A stretch of 64,000 nt of DNA from Bryopsis sp. KO-2023 (lineage: Eukaryota; Chlorophyta; Ulvophyceae; Bryopsidales; Bryopsidaceae): positions 1,178,001 to 1,242,000 of the forward strand of contig BSYQ01000011.1 of NCBI GenBank assembly GCA_030272585.1. The letters are read 5' to 3'. The notes beneath the pieces were generated by a model. The model saw only the letters and a list, made by a program, of their open reading frames with translations, was not told the origin of the DNA and did not search any database. Positions 18,271 through 28,576 of the stretch are shown one piece after another. How positions within the stretch are numbered: position 1 is the stretch's first letter; every line of letters begins with the position of its first letter. A program made the translations under genes and the position numbers.

Positions 18271-18429
18271 TTCTCCTTGTTTACTCAAGCACTTGAGTGG
18301 GTGTAGATCTCCTCCCACCCATCGATATCTCTGACCCCTTTTTCGCACCCTCGCTTTTGCTCGTTTCTCAGCGGGTAATGCCGTTGTTTTCAAGAATTCC
18401 ATCAGTTCCGCATCCGCCCATGGATCCAT
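18271..18429 (-). CDS. A1 ORF3, first part (N-terminus of integrase polyprotein)
   Basis: The first 53 codons of the A1 integrase ORF, from the ATG at 18429 (MDPWADAELMEFL) to the TRIM-B1 insertion. It continues at 7654 after removal of one TTCTC. A2 shows the uninterrupted version (61121 leftward). The stretch GGDLHPLKCLSKQG lies just before the integrase zinc region. Confidence 0.85.
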
Positions 18430-18615
18430 TCTCCTTTGACCTCCTCCTTTGATCACGGCAGCAACTGTGGCAAATCACGAAGTCCGAACGGTCACGGTGT
18501 TCCACGCTACTTTTTCGGGGTTCGTGTGGCCTTGCCTTCAGTCTAGAAGTACCCCCATTGGACCAACAATGGTTCCTCTTTTTCCAGCCATGATCTTGAG
18601 ATCCCCGGAAGATCC
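18430..18615 (-). other. A1 RT-RH to integrase spacer with in-frame stops
   Basis: ORF2 ends at 18616 and ORF3 is in the same frame, yet three stops (TAA, TGA, TGA) separate them. A2 has the same three stops, so integrase is a separate ORF in this family, not damage in one copy. Confidence 0.7.
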
Positions 18616-18914
18616 TTATGGACGAAGTGCTGTGGATCCACTGACTATCGGATGATCCAGTGGAACTGGAAGCCTGGTCAGTGCATCCGCATTCGCATTG
18701 CTTTTTCCAGCGCGGAACTCAATCCTGAAATCAAACTCCTGTAGGCGGAGTGCCCACCTCATCAGTTTTCCCGTCAGTTTAGTACCTGTCATCAACCACT
18801 GTAATGCCCGCTGGTCTGTCTGCAGCACAAATTCCGTGCCATAGATGTATGGCCTGAATAGGGTGCAAGCCCATACCACTGCCAGGCACTCCCCCTCCAC
18901 TACCGAATAGTTCT
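18616..18914 (-). CDS. pol: A1 ORF2, second part (RNase H C-terminus)
   Basis: C-terminal RNase H segment: NYSVVEGECLAVVWAC, TDQRALQWL and NANADALTRLP, ending at GSTALRP. The N-terminal part is at 28996-30717 across B2. The join at GTTCT restores 672 codons. Confidence 0.9.
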
Positions 18915-19333
18915 TGATAGTGAAGCTTGTGGGTGACGCAATAGTGGTCGGCTGTGTTGATTGGATTCGTGATAACTTGCTGGCTAACGCAAGTATACTT
19001 GTGGGGTTTGTTGGTTTAGACAACTCTCTAGCTAGCGCGGTTGTGAACGCTACTAGAGCACTTGGTTGGATAAGTGATTGCGTCAGGCAAACACTTAGAC
19101 ACACACACACAAACACACACACAAGCGGGAACACACCAATCCCACGAATCCCGAGTTCTTACAAAATAAAGTGAATGTCAAAACAACGAGTGGGCCTCTT
19201 AAGTACCCCTAAGTGTAGTACGCTGACGCATGCCCCAAACTCTGGGTCTAATCTGTCTTACTCGCGAACCCGCATGCGTCAGCCACCCTCGGCTCTATCC
19301 CAAACTACCTCGTATAGCGCTAAAAGACTAACA
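18915..19333 (-). repeat. B2 3' LTR
   Basis: 419 bp. Preceded on the plus strand by GTTCT and followed by the PPT complement (about 19334-19352). Confidence 0.94.
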
Positions 19334-19528
19334 TACGCCCCCCCCGCAAAAAGTGGGCGCCCACGCACACCAAAACACAAAGAAAAACAAAAACACAAAA
19401 ACACAAACACAAAACTCACCCACTCCCATACCCACACCCAACTGTCTTGGACCTGTCTCTTGCTCTGACGTCTCTGACAGCTGCTGCACGCACACACTTG
19501 GTCGACGATAACTCCTTTTCCCTCCTCC

Positions 19529-21343
19529 TTAACGCTGTTCCGGCGCTTGCGCTTGCTGAATAGCACGCTGCTCCTGCGCATGCGCTTGCTGCACTGCACG
19601 ATACCGGACACAGGGATCAAATGCGGCAGCCACCCTCTTGGACTTAAGGAATGGCAGATCCCTTGTGATGCCGGACACCTTGAGCTGCCGCTTCACACAC
19701 ATGTTGCAGTGTGGCAACTTCTCGTGCTCAGCCGGGAACGGAGGGATTTCTTCGAACGTCGAGCGTGTCAGCTTCAACATATGGGCAGGTAGAGAGAATG
19801 GGGAGACGGTGGCGATGGACTTGTTGTCCACTTCCGCGACTTTTTGGACCGCCGTGACGATGCGCCCCAGCATCGAGTATGCCAACCAGTGAGCATCACA
19901 CACGAGGTGATACCCACAAGGAAGGACGGAATACTTCTTCTGCGTCAGCCGCTGAGCACTTGCTTGCATTGGGCTTCTCCCGCACCAAATGCACATGGGC
20001 AACTCGTGAAAGTGCCGGTTGCCGCGGTAATTTTGCAAGGCTCGGTCCCTGGGGTTCGTATATTGGACCTTCGGCCATTTCTCTGACGCAGTGATGGGGT
20101 TGCAAGCCTCCTCGATATCCTCCCGTGACAGGTTCACTTCGCTGGGTGCAGCATCCACTTTGTCCTGAGCAGCCGCCCTTAGTCTCCTGAGCTTAACCTT
20201 TTCTCGGAAAGCCCGAAGTGCTGCTTCTGTTGGAGCTAACTCCAACGGTGGATGGACCGCACGCTGAACCTCTGTCACCTGGCTTGGCCCTTCATCATTC
20301 CGTATTTCCCCGTCCTCCAGTTCAGAACTAGGACCTTCGAGCCTAGGAGGTGGACTGCCGAAGTCAATTTCTTCGTTAAAATCCAAGTCCAAAAGCTCCT
20401 CCTCTCTCATGTCGAATAAGTCCTCCCCCGGTGCTATTGCGGTAGCCTCATCTCCGGGAGTCTGAACTGTTGGCGCTGGTTGTGAGGGTGCTGGAGTCTT
20501 TAATGCGGCAGCCTTTAACTTGAGTAACAAGTTGGCTCTTGCTGCATCTCCAGGCATACGATCCCTCGGTGGCTCACCACCTTCATCGTCACCGTCCTCT
20601 CGCCTTCTCTTTCCGTGTGGATCTTCATCCCTACACGGCGAGCTTGGGCGTTTGTTTTTCCCTTTCCCCTTGCCCTTGCTTGAGCCTCCCGCATCATCGT
20701 CCTTGGACGGTTCCAGATCAAGTGTTGCGTTTGACAACAGAACTTGGACTTGGCGATCCAGTTCTTCGCGTACCCGTGGTGCTGGTACCGCCGGGTTCAA
20801 ACGCAGCATCTTGTCCGTTGTTTCGCTCTGCACTTGAAGTTTTTCAGAGCCGTCTCTGAGGGACTCTCCCAGCAAATCGATCTGCAGCTCTTGTTCTGCC
20901 AATTCCTTCTTAAGGTTATTGGCTGCTGCACTCCACGCGGTTGCTACAGCTCGCTGCAGCGTTTCCTCTACCGCGGTAAATCGATCCACCATTCCCCCAA
21001 GAGCTTGCTTACGGAGGTCATTCTCACGATGGTTAGCCATCATGTGAGATTGGAACCTTTGCTTTTTCAGCTTCATGGCTTCCAATTTTTCTTCCAAGAC
21101 CTTGGTCTTGTCCTCCGCTTCTTTCTTTTCCGCCTCCGCCTTATCCTTGGCTTTCTCCGCTGCCTCCTTCGCAGCCTCAGCTGCTTTCGTCCGGTCACTC
21201 AACTCTGAGAGTTGCCGGGTTAAGGCCTCATTGTTCTGCAGCACTTCCTCTGCGGTCGACGTAAAGTGCTGCAGCTCCTCTTCTTTTTGAGCTACCTCCG
21301 CTTCCAACCTCGCAATAATTGCGGCGGGTGTATCGGCAGCCAT
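19529..21343 (-). CDS. B2 ORF3: coiled-coil protein with C-terminal RING-like zinc array
   Basis: 604 aa from the ATG at 21343, nearly identical to the B1 protein (few differences, such as the last Gln-rich tail). All eight putative zinc ligands are kept: CIWC, C-x2-H-x2-C-x2-H, CNMC. An open frame of this length in two independently inserted copies argues that the protein is needed by the element. Function is unknown. Confidence 0.75.
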   Translation of the reverse strand: MAADTPAAIIARLEAEVAQKEEELQHFTSTAEEVLQNNEALTRQLSELSDRTKAAEAAKEAAEKAKDKAEAEKKEAEDKTKVLEEKLEAMKLKKQRFQSHMMANHRENDLRKQALGGMVDRFTAVEETLQRAVATAWSAAANNLKKELAEQELQIDLLGESLRDGSEKLQVQSETTDKMLRLNPAVPAPRVREELDRQVQVLLSNATLDLEPSKDDDAGGSSKGKGKGKNKRPSSPCRDEDPHGKRRREDGDDEGGEPPRDRMPGDAARANLLLKLKAAALKTPAPSQPAPTVQTPGDEATAIAPGEDLFDMREEELLDLDFNEEIDFGSPPPRLEGPSSELEDGEIRNDEGPSQVTEVQRAVHPPLELAPTEAALRAFREKVKLRRLRAAAQDKVDAAPSEVNLSREDIEEACNPITASEKWPKVQYTNPRDRALQNYRGNRHFHELPMCIWCGRSPMQASAQRLTQKKYSVLPCGYHLVCDAHWLAYSMLGRIVTAVQKVAEVDNKSIATVSPFSLPAHMLKLTRSTFEEIPPFPAEHEKLPHCNMCVKRQLKVSGITRDLPFLKSKRVAAAFDPCVRYRAVQQAHAQEQRAIQQAQAPEQR

Positions 21344-21792
21344 TATGTTCGTCGGAAAGAAAGAAATAACAACGGTTTGTGCGTCTTTAGACTGTTTTTC
21401 ACTCAGGAGCTCGCTCCGTTTACACAAACACTAGGGCAAAATGGTTCGAGGGCTGCGCTTATAAGGCTGGGTGACTCGTACACTTTCCTCGTTGGGTTAT
21501 TGGGGTGAGACACCAACGTTTTGCTCGGTTGGAGTCTCGTCAAGACCACCTCAACACGTCACTTGATAGGGGTTTTCTCGGAACAACCACACTATCTCGA
21601 ATGTGACATCGTTTGCCCGGTTTCTACAGTACTACTGAAGCTACACTTACTGCGCCAGCCAAATAACTTAGGCACCTAACGCATTAAAGATAAAGAGTTG
21701 GTTTGGAAGTCGACAGAGTTTTTCTAAGGTATCCTTTTTCGCGCCCCCTTGCTATAAGGAGTTCCACCTTAGCCATCAAACACTCTGTTTCC
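21344..21792 (-). promoter_or_regulatory. B2 pol-ORF3 spacer with putative internal promoter
   Basis: TTATAA at 21459-21464, about 117 nt before the ORF3 ATG, as in B1. No other gene or signal seen. Confidence 0.45.
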
Positions 21793-24700
21793 CTATTCTC
21801 TTCCTTTCTGCAACTCTTTTCTTTCCTTCTCTTTAAATGCGCGAAGTATATCTGGTGCGTTAACCAGATTAGCTTCAGGTTCCCAAGTAGCGTCAAGTAG
21901 ATCGTATCCTTTCCACAGCACTAGGTATTCACGATTGCGTTTACCTCTAGCCCTTAGGATATTTTCGACCTCATACTCTACTTCGCTACCAATCAACTCT
22001 CCTTCTGGAGGTTGTATCTGCCTGCTGTTATCACTCGAGGCGTGATAACGCTTGAACTTAGAAACATGAAACACTGGGTGAATGAGCCATGTTTCCGGAA
22101 GTTGAACTCTGTAAGCCACCTTTGATATTTTCTCCACAATTTCAAAGGGACCCACAAATCGACGGCGCAGTTTGGGACTCACTTTGTTCAAAGCAGCCAA
22201 CGGAATAAAACGGCTTTTTATCAGGACTTTATCCCCTTTCTCAAAAACAATATCTTTTCTCTTCTTGTTTGCACTCACACACATTCTGTGTTGTGCTCTA
22301 GAGTAATATGCTTTTGCGGTATCTAAGTCCTGTGCCATCCGTGCTACCATAGTCTTAACTGCTTCCACTTGAAATTGCGTTGCCGTCCCACCAATGTTTG
22401 GTGTTTCTGGATGGTACCCATACATCAAGTATGCAGGTGCGAACCCTGTACTCGCATTCACTGCATTGTTTGCTGCAAACTCTGCTGTAGGTAAATACTC
22501 AACCCACTTATGGGGATACCTCTCAGCATATGGCCTTAGAAAATTTTCCAGAGTACGTATGGTAACCTCACTCTGCCCATCCGTCTGAGGGTGGTAAGCT
22601 GTACTCATACGAATCTCTGTACCCAGAGCTTTAAAAAGCGTCTGCCAGAACTTGCTGGTAAAGCGAGGGTCTCTATCAGACACAATCACTTTAGGTAGGC
22701 CATGGTTGCGGTAAACATGTTCGATAAAAAGTTGGGCGTATCCTGCAGCGGTAATCTCTTTAGTACATGGGGCGAAATGCACAAACTTGGTAAGTCTATC
22801 GACAAAGACAGCTACAGCACTAAACCCATTGGATGCTGGTAAATCTGTCACCAAGTCAGTGGTAATCTGCTCCCACTTCCGCTCAGGTATTGGCAGGGGT
22901 TGAAGTAAGCCCATAGGCTTCTGTGTGTCAGCCTTTATTTGTTGGCACACAGGGCATTCGCGCACAAATGCCTTCAACTCATTCATCCACCCCTTCCACC
23001 AATATCGCCGCGCGAGGATTTCTCCTGTTCGCGCTGGTCCTGTATGGCCTGCTGAAGGTGTCTCATGGCACTCCTTCATGATCTTATTGCGCTGGCCTTT
23101 AGGAACCACCACTTTCTCGACTAATCCTCTCTTTGGGACCGTCCAGAGTATTCCCTCTCTGAGGAAATATCCCTCAACTTCCTCGCCACTCTCAAGCTTC
23201 CGCAATATCTTCACCAAGGAGTTATCAGCTTGGAGGGCTTGTTTCCACTCGTCTTGGCTTGCTTGATGCACTTGCCAAGTGGAAATGTTCATCGCAGTTT
23301 CCACGGGCTTAGGAACACTGCGGGAGAGAGCATCTGCTAACACATTAGCCTTGCCTTTGATATAGGAGATCTTGGGGTTGATCGAAGTCAGGTACCCCGC
23401 CTCAAGCCATCTTGCTTGGGTTCTAGAAAGGTTCCTCTGCGACAGAATATGCGTCAGAGGTTGGTGGTCAGTGAACACTGTTACTCCACCCGCACAACCT
23501 TCTAGATAATGTCTCCACTGCACCATCGCATAACATATTGCACACAACTCTTTGTCGTATGGTGCATAGTTAAGCTCGGCAGGCTTGAATCTACGTGAGA
23601 GGTAAGCTATTGGCTGTAGCCCCTCTCCGTGATCCTGTGTTAACACGGCACCGATGGCCTCATTCGACGCATCAGTGATCACAGTGTAAGGCAGTGACGC
23701 ATCTGGAAAAATAAGGACGGGAGCTTGACTTAAACGCTTTTTCAGTTCATTGAATGCGCCACGCTCAACCTGTCCCCATCTCCAGGGATGGTCTTTTTTC
23801 ACTAAGTCATGGAGTGGTCCAGCAACATGTGCAAACTGGGGAATGAATTTCCTGTAGTATGAAACCATTCCAAGGAAACTACGTACATCACTAACACTCT
23901 GTAGTTCCTTCCACTCCTTCACTGCCTTCACTTTTTGTTCCTGTGGTTTTAACCCACTTCCGCTAATGCGGTAGCCAAGATAGTCTACTGTTGCGACAGC
24001 CAGCTCACTCTTACTTGCCTTAGCAAAAAGCTGATATTCTGCTAGTCGCGACAGGACTTTCTCTAAGTGTTCGGCATGCTGTTCCATGTTTTCAGAGAAG
24101 ATGAGTATGTCATCGATAAAGACAACAACAAAATCATCTAAAAACTCTGCGAGTAGGTCTTGCACTAGAGTTTGGAATTGCGCTGGGCAATTGGTTAGCC
24201 CAAAAGGCGCTACCAAAAACTCAAAGTGACCGTATCTCGTGCGGAACGCTGTTTTATCTGTATCAGATGGCCTTACTGGAAATTGCCAATAGCCTGATCG
24301 CAGATCTAACTTCGAGAACACTTTGGCTTTGAACACTCTATCCATCAATTCTTCTGGCAGGGGTAAAGGATATCGGTTTTTCACCGTCACCTTATTGATC
24401 CACCTGTAATCCACACACATCCTTAAGCCTCCATCCTTTTTCGGTACAAATAGGATTGGCGCGCCCCAAGGGGACTCGGATGGTTTGATTTTCTTCTGTT
24501 CCAGAAGGTAGTCCACTTGTGCTTTCACTTCATCCAGCTCTGCTGGTGAAAGCTTGTATATTGGACGATGGATAGGTGTTGGATCCTCCAGGTCTATCTT
24601 AAACTCATGACCTTTTCTTTTCGGAGGGATCCCTGGGGGTAAATCACGAGGGAACACACCACGGTGTTTTTCTACCACCTTTTTAATTTCGGCAGGGGTG

Positions 24701-25803
24701 TCTGAACGAATAAGTTTGCCAATCTCATCCTCAGTGTTGAATGGCTGTGTTCGCTCTATTGCGTCAGGCAATTCATGTTGGCCTAAAGCTTTCTCTTCAG
24801 ACTCTTGCACTACAACCATGAATGCTGTCTCTGTTTTGAGATGACGCATCATTCTCTTAGCTGAACACTCAGTCACTGGCACTTCTTGCAGTATCGACTG
24901 TACTTTTCGTTCAGGTTCAATACTCTCCTGGGTTGGATGTCGCAACGGGAGATGAAACACTTGGCTGTTTTTGCAAACTGAAATCTCATTCTGCTGAAAG
25001 TCTATGCGGGGGTTTTCTTTCTGCAACCAAGGCATGCCCAATATTAGGTCATAACCAAGGTCTGGGAACAGATCCGCTTTCATTTTGCACTTCAGCCCTC
25101 CTATCTTTACTCGGAGGTTGTTACAGCTGCCAGCCAGTTCTTTAATATCTCCGTTTGCCAACATTGCTCTCTTTGAGCTTGGTGTAATCGACAACCCGAG
25201 ATCACGCGCTACCTTATCATTGATATAGTTTGCGGTACTTCCACAATCAATGAATGCATAAAGGTCCGTGGTCTTGATCCGTGCTTTTACTTCGTACCCT
25301 CTCACAGGCACTTCTTGAATTTTTAACAGAGGGCATGTGTCACCCTTGGTTGATGAAGTTGATCGAACTTCTGACACATTAACTCGCTCTGTGGTAGACC
25401 GTTGGGTTGTTTCTGACCCACTATCGTCTACGTCTGCAGGCAGGGACTCCTGTAGACTACTCTGCGACTCCAATGAGCCCACAGATTCACTAACAGAGGG
25501 AAGAGATGCAGATGACGCATGAGGCGCGTCCACCTCATCCGGTGTGCTTTCCTTCTGTTCATTTTTCCAATCGCAGTTGTCATGTGCCGATTGGGTAGAT
25601 GTGGAGAGTGTCTCTGTTCTCTCTTCACGCGGTGTACTAGTCCGCTCCTCAGGTTTTCCGCTGTGAGTACTTTTAACCTTTTTCGAGGCACCTACTTTTG
25701 ATCTATGCTTCCTACGCCGCCTACGAACTCTGTTTCGCTTACGACGTTTGCGTCGGCCAGGCTCAGACGAAGCAGTTTCCTGCCTGGCGGTCAGTTTAAC
25801 ATT
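21793..25803 (-). CDS. pol: B2 Pol: protease, RT, RNase H, integrase, chromodomain
   Basis: Same domains and length as B1 Pol, with DCGS, FIDD, the DDE triad and the chromodomain intact. The codon at 25533 that is ATG in B1 is GTG here, which supports expression by -1 frameshift from Gag at 25803 and not by internal initiation. The frame is open throughout. Confidence 0.93.
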   Translation of the reverse strand, partial: NVKLTARQETASSEPGRRKRRKRNRVRRRRRKHRSKVGASKKVKSTHSGKPEERTSTPREERTETLSTSTQSAHDNCDWKNEQKESTPDEVDAPHASSASLPSVSESVGSLESQSSLQESLPADVDDSGSETTQRSTTERVNVSEVRSTSSTKGDTCPLLKIQEVPVRGYEVKARIKTTDLYAFIDCGSTANYINDKVARDLGLSITPSSKRAMLANGDIKELAGSCNNLRVKIGGLKCKMKADLFPDLGYDLILGMPWLQKENPRIDFQQNEISVCKNSQVFHLPLRHPTQESIEPERKVQSILQEVPVTECSAKRMMRHLKTETAFMVVVQESEEKALGQHELPDAIERTQPFNTEDEIGKLIRSDTPAEIKKVVEKHRGVFPRDLPPGIPPKRKGHEFKIDLEDPTPIHRPIYKLSPAELDEVKAQVDYLLEQKKIKPSESPWGAPILFVPKKDGGLRMCVDYRWINKVTVKNRYPLPLPEELMDRVFKAKVFSKLDLRSGYWQFPVRPSDTDKTAFRTRYGHFEFLVAPFGLTNCPAQFQTLVQDLLAEFLDDFVVVFIDDILIFSENMEQHAEHLEKVLSRLAEYQLFAKASKSELAVATVDYLGYRISGSGLKPQEQKVKAVKEWKELQSVSDVRSFLGMVSYYRKFIPQFAHVAGPLHDLVKKDHPWRWGQVERGAFNELKKRLSQAPVLIFPDASLPYTVITDASNEAIGAVLTQDHGEGLQPIAYLSRRFKPAELNYAPYDKELCAICYAMVQWRHYLEGCAGGVTVFTDHQPLTHILSQRNLSRTQARWLEAGYLTSINPKISYIKGKANVLADALSRSVPKPVETAMNISTWQVHQASQDEWKQALQADNSLVKILRKLESGEEVEGYFLREGILWTVPKRGLVEKVVVPKGQRNKIMKECHETPSAGHTGPARTGEILARRYWWKGWMNELKAFVRECPVCQQIKADTQKPMGLLQPLPIPERKWEQITTDLVTDLPASNGFSAVAVFVDRLTKFVHFAPCTKEITAAGYAQLFIEHVYRNHGLPKVIVSDRDPRFTSKFWQTLFKALGTEIRMSTAYHPQTDGQSEVTIRTLENFLRPYAERYPHKWVEYLPTAEFAANNAVNASTGFAPAYLMYGYHPETPNIGGTATQFQVEAVKTMVARMAQDLDTAKAYYSRAQHRMCVSANKKRKDIVFEKGDKVLIKSRFIPLAALNKVSPKLRRRFVGPFEIVEKISKVAYRVQLPETWLIHPVFHVSKFKRYHASSDNSRQIQPPEGELIGSEVEYEVENILRARGKRNREYLVLWKGYDLLDATWEPEANLVNAPDILRAFKEKERKELQKGRE

Positions 25804-28430
25804 TTTTTTACATCGGGGAGGTTTTTCACCTCCTCCAATCTAGGACATTGCCTCACAGGGTGACCCTTCTTTCCACAAAGATAACAATTATATCCCCCTC
25901 CCCCCTGGGGGTTCTGTCTTCCCTGATTGGCTTGTCCTCTTCCACGGTTACCACCACCGCGTCCACGTCCACCACCACCACGTCCTTGTTGCTGTTGCTG
26001 CTGCTGTTGCACTCCTGCGGCAGCTTGTGGTGGTGCTTGGGCTGGTGGTGTAGGGTTCTGCTGCAGCTGACCCTGATTCTGGCCTTTCTTCTTTCTTCCA
26101 CCACGCCAGACTCCTTTCTTTTTCTGATTGGTTTGCCCTCCTTGGCCTTGTGTTCCAACTCCAAGGGCTTCCAATCGTTCGGCGGATATGATGGCGGCCT
26201 CGACATCTCGAGGTACCGTTGCTGCGACTAACTTCTGAACTTCACTTTTAAGTCCATCCACGAAGAGCAAATACTGGTGATCCTCTTCGAGGTCTGGAAT
26301 CCTCAAGACTAACCGCTGAAACTCTTTAACGAACTGTTTCACGGTTCCAGTCTGCTTGAGTTTATGGAGGTCACGCCACGCTTCATCTCGATCACTAGAG
26401 AATTCGAAAGCTGTAGCTAAGCCATCCATGAAGTCCATCCAGTCACGGAAGGGTGGTCTTTCACCTCGGTGAATTTTCAACTCTTGCATCGTTAACCAAT
26501 CCGAGGCAGCTCCATAAAGGTTAGTGGCCATAATCGACTGCCACTGTGCTTCATGCACTCCGCAGGTTCTCAAGTACCGCGTCATGAGCACTTGCCATTT
26601 ACGGGCTTTTGGTTCTCCACTTCCGTTAAATGCGCGAGGCATTTGCAACTTGACGGTGCTAGGCAACCACTGTCCTTGCCTAGGAGGTCCTGGGCCTGCT
26701 GGTCCAGCGCCACCTCCACCTCCACCTCCATCAGGAGGTCCACCGGGAGGTCCACCGCCTCCACCATCTCCACCGCCGCCACCACCTCCACCGCCATCAG
26801 GCGCACCTGGAATGCGGGAAGGTGGGCGGTTTCGTCTGTCGCGGTAATCATCACCGCCATCATCATCTGGGTCGTCATCACCAGGGTCTCCAAAGTTACC
26901 TCGCATGCGAGGAACTCGACTGGGTCCACCAGTAGACTCATATGAACCAAGTGCAGCAAAGGGATTATTTTCTACCCTTGCTCCCAAAGCACTTAACCCA
27001 AGTCCCAATCTTCCAGTACGTGTGGGGATCTGCATGGGTTCTTTTCCTTTCTCTTCTCTGACCTGTGCCTTAGCACGCTCAAGGTCAATTTGATATAACA
27101 CTTCTGCTGAGGAGAGAACTCTTGGGTTAGTTCGTGTGGGTCTACGTGATCCATCGGCAGAGTCGGGTTCTGAGATGCGTACTCCAGGCTGAGCTCTTGT
27201 ACTTGGAGGTATCAACTGAGGGAATGTGAAATCAGCGTCTGGTGCGCTATCCACTGCAGTGCATGGTGGTGCTTCTGCAGCAACAATTTCACCCTCCTCG
27301 ACCTGTACTGCTGGAGGAGCCGGTATTGTTGAGGTTCCTGCCCCAACCATTCCTACCGCGAAGCTCTGGTCTAGTGGCGGCCATGATGCAGCCAACTGCT
27401 TTACTGATTTCTTCGGCAGCGGCATCCCAAAGGCTGAGTCCTCAGGCTCAGGAGAAGTTGATTCTTCTCGCTCTGGTGATACTGCACGAGCATCACTTCC
27501 ACTTTGGGCACTCTGACTTCCGCCACTCACATCCTCCATGCTTCGTTCCAGGCCAGATAATCTTAAGGCAACCACATCAGCTGCATCTTGCTGCTGATCC
27601 CAGGTCTTGGATGCCTTTTTCTCTAAGGCAATCAAATCTTTTTGAATTGCTACTCTGGAGCTCTGCAAACGCTTCACCTCAGCACCTTGCTTATGCAAGG
27701 ACTCCCGAAACAATTCTAGAGTCCGTTCGACTTTTTCGTTGGAATCCGCAACAGTTCCTAATAAGCCTTCAATTCTCCGCCCTTGAACAAGGGATAACTC
27801 GGAGAGTTGTTTTAACTGAAGTGCTGATGCTTCAGTTGCTTCTTTCAGGTCAGCAAAACGAGAGTCCGCTAGGATGTCTGCGGCATCCATCCTCCTCGTT
27901 ATTGCGTCCACAGAAGCTTTGATCTCAGCTCTTTCTTTTCTATGGTCGATATCTTGGCGTAATAGCCTCTGCTCGTATCGACTATGTTGAGCCGCTACTG
28001 AATCCAGCTTCTGCTGTTGCGACACCACCGCATGCTGTGTGGCCTCAACCTGTTGCGCATGCTGGTGCTGTGTTTCCAGCGCCTGCCCGATCACCTCTGA
28101 TGCGCCAGCCAATTGGTTCGACACAGAGGCCTCAGCATGGGCTAGCCTCTGCCCCAGTGTCTGGTCAACTTGCTGCAGGTGACCCCTTAGCCCGTGGGCT
28201 AAATCGTCCACACGGTCATGGACCGCATCCACATCCTCTCTTAAGGCTTCCGCATCAGCTCCCATGTCTATGTCGACAGCTGCTTGCTGGACATTGTGGA
28301 TGTTCTGGACGTTTATTTGTTGATACACAACATTGGGTGCGTCAGGCAATTCCTCATCGAACTCAGGTTCAATCCCTGGCTCTTCAACTTGAGGCTCGCG
28401 CACTGCCAATGCGTGTTCACGGTCAGCCAT
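25791..28430 (-). CDS. gag: B2 Gag with CCHC zinc knuckle
   Basis: 879 aa from the ATG at 28430 (MADREHAL), chosen because it matches B1. A further 13 codons upstream are open here, owing to a one-base difference from B1, but are not conserved. Coiled coil, Gag capsid region and CYLCGKKGHPVRQC are as in B1. Small in-frame length changes occur in the Gly and Gln/Arg-rich tracts. Confidence 0.93.
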   Translation of the reverse strand: MADREHALAVREPQVEEPGIEPEFDEELPDAPNVVYQQINVQNIHNVQQAAVDIDMGADAEALREDVDAVHDRVDDLAHGLRGHLQQVDQTLGQRLAHAEASVSNQLAGASEVIGQALETQHQHAQQVEATQHAVVSQQQKLDSVAAQHSRYEQRLLRQDIDHRKERAEIKASVDAITRRMDAADILADSRFADLKEATEASALQLKQLSELSLVQGRRIEGLLGTVADSNEKVERTLELFRESLHKQGAEVKRLQSSRVAIQKDLIALEKKASKTWDQQQDAADVVALRLSGLERSMEDVSGGSQSAQSGSDARAVSPEREESTSPEPEDSAFGMPLPKKSVKQLAASWPPLDQSFAVGMVGAGTSTIPAPPAVQVEEGEIVAAEAPPCTAVDSAPDADFTFPQLIPPSTRAQPGVRISEPDSADGSRRPTRTNPRVLSSAEVLYQIDLERAKAQVREEKGKEPMQIPTRTGRLGLGLSALGARVENNPFAALGSYESTGGPSRVPRMRGNFGDPGDDDPDDDGGDDYRDRRNRPPSRIPGAPDGGGGGGGGGDGGGGGPPGGPPDGGGGGGGAGPAGPGPPRQGQWLPSTVKLQMPRAFNGSGEPKARKWQVLMTRYLRTCGVHEAQWQSIMATNLYGAASDWLTMQELKIHRGERPPFRDWMDFMDGLATAFEFSSDRDEAWRDLHKLKQTGTVKQFVKEFQRLVLRIPDLEEDHQYLLFVDGLKSEVQKLVAATVPRDVEAAIISAERLEALGVGTQGQGGQTNQKKKGVWRGGRKKKGQNQGQLQQNPTPPAQAPPQAAAGVQQQQQQQQGRGGGGRGRGGGNRGRGQANQGRQNPQGGGGYNCYLCGKKGHPVRQCPRLEEVKNLPDVKKMLN
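25803..25809 (-). promoter_or_regulatory. B2 -1 frameshift site A AAA AAA
   Basis: The eight-A run in element sense is conserved with B1, positioned five codons before the Gag stop at 25791. Confidence 0.7.
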
Positions 28431-28561
28431 GATCTTCTCAGCCACTATTTGGGAGTACTCAACAACCACGGTTGGAGTTTCTCTCTACCAAACAAACAAA
28501 CAAAAACGTTTGTTGCGCCACGTTCACAAGTTTCGATCTCAAGAACTTAAAGTTCTTGCCT

Positions 28562-28574
28562 CGCTCCGAAACCA
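28562..28574 (-). promoter_or_regulatory. B2 primer binding site
   Basis: TGGTTTCGGAGCG in element sense, two bases from the 5' LTR inner end. Confidence 0.7.
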
Positions 28575-28576
28575 AT

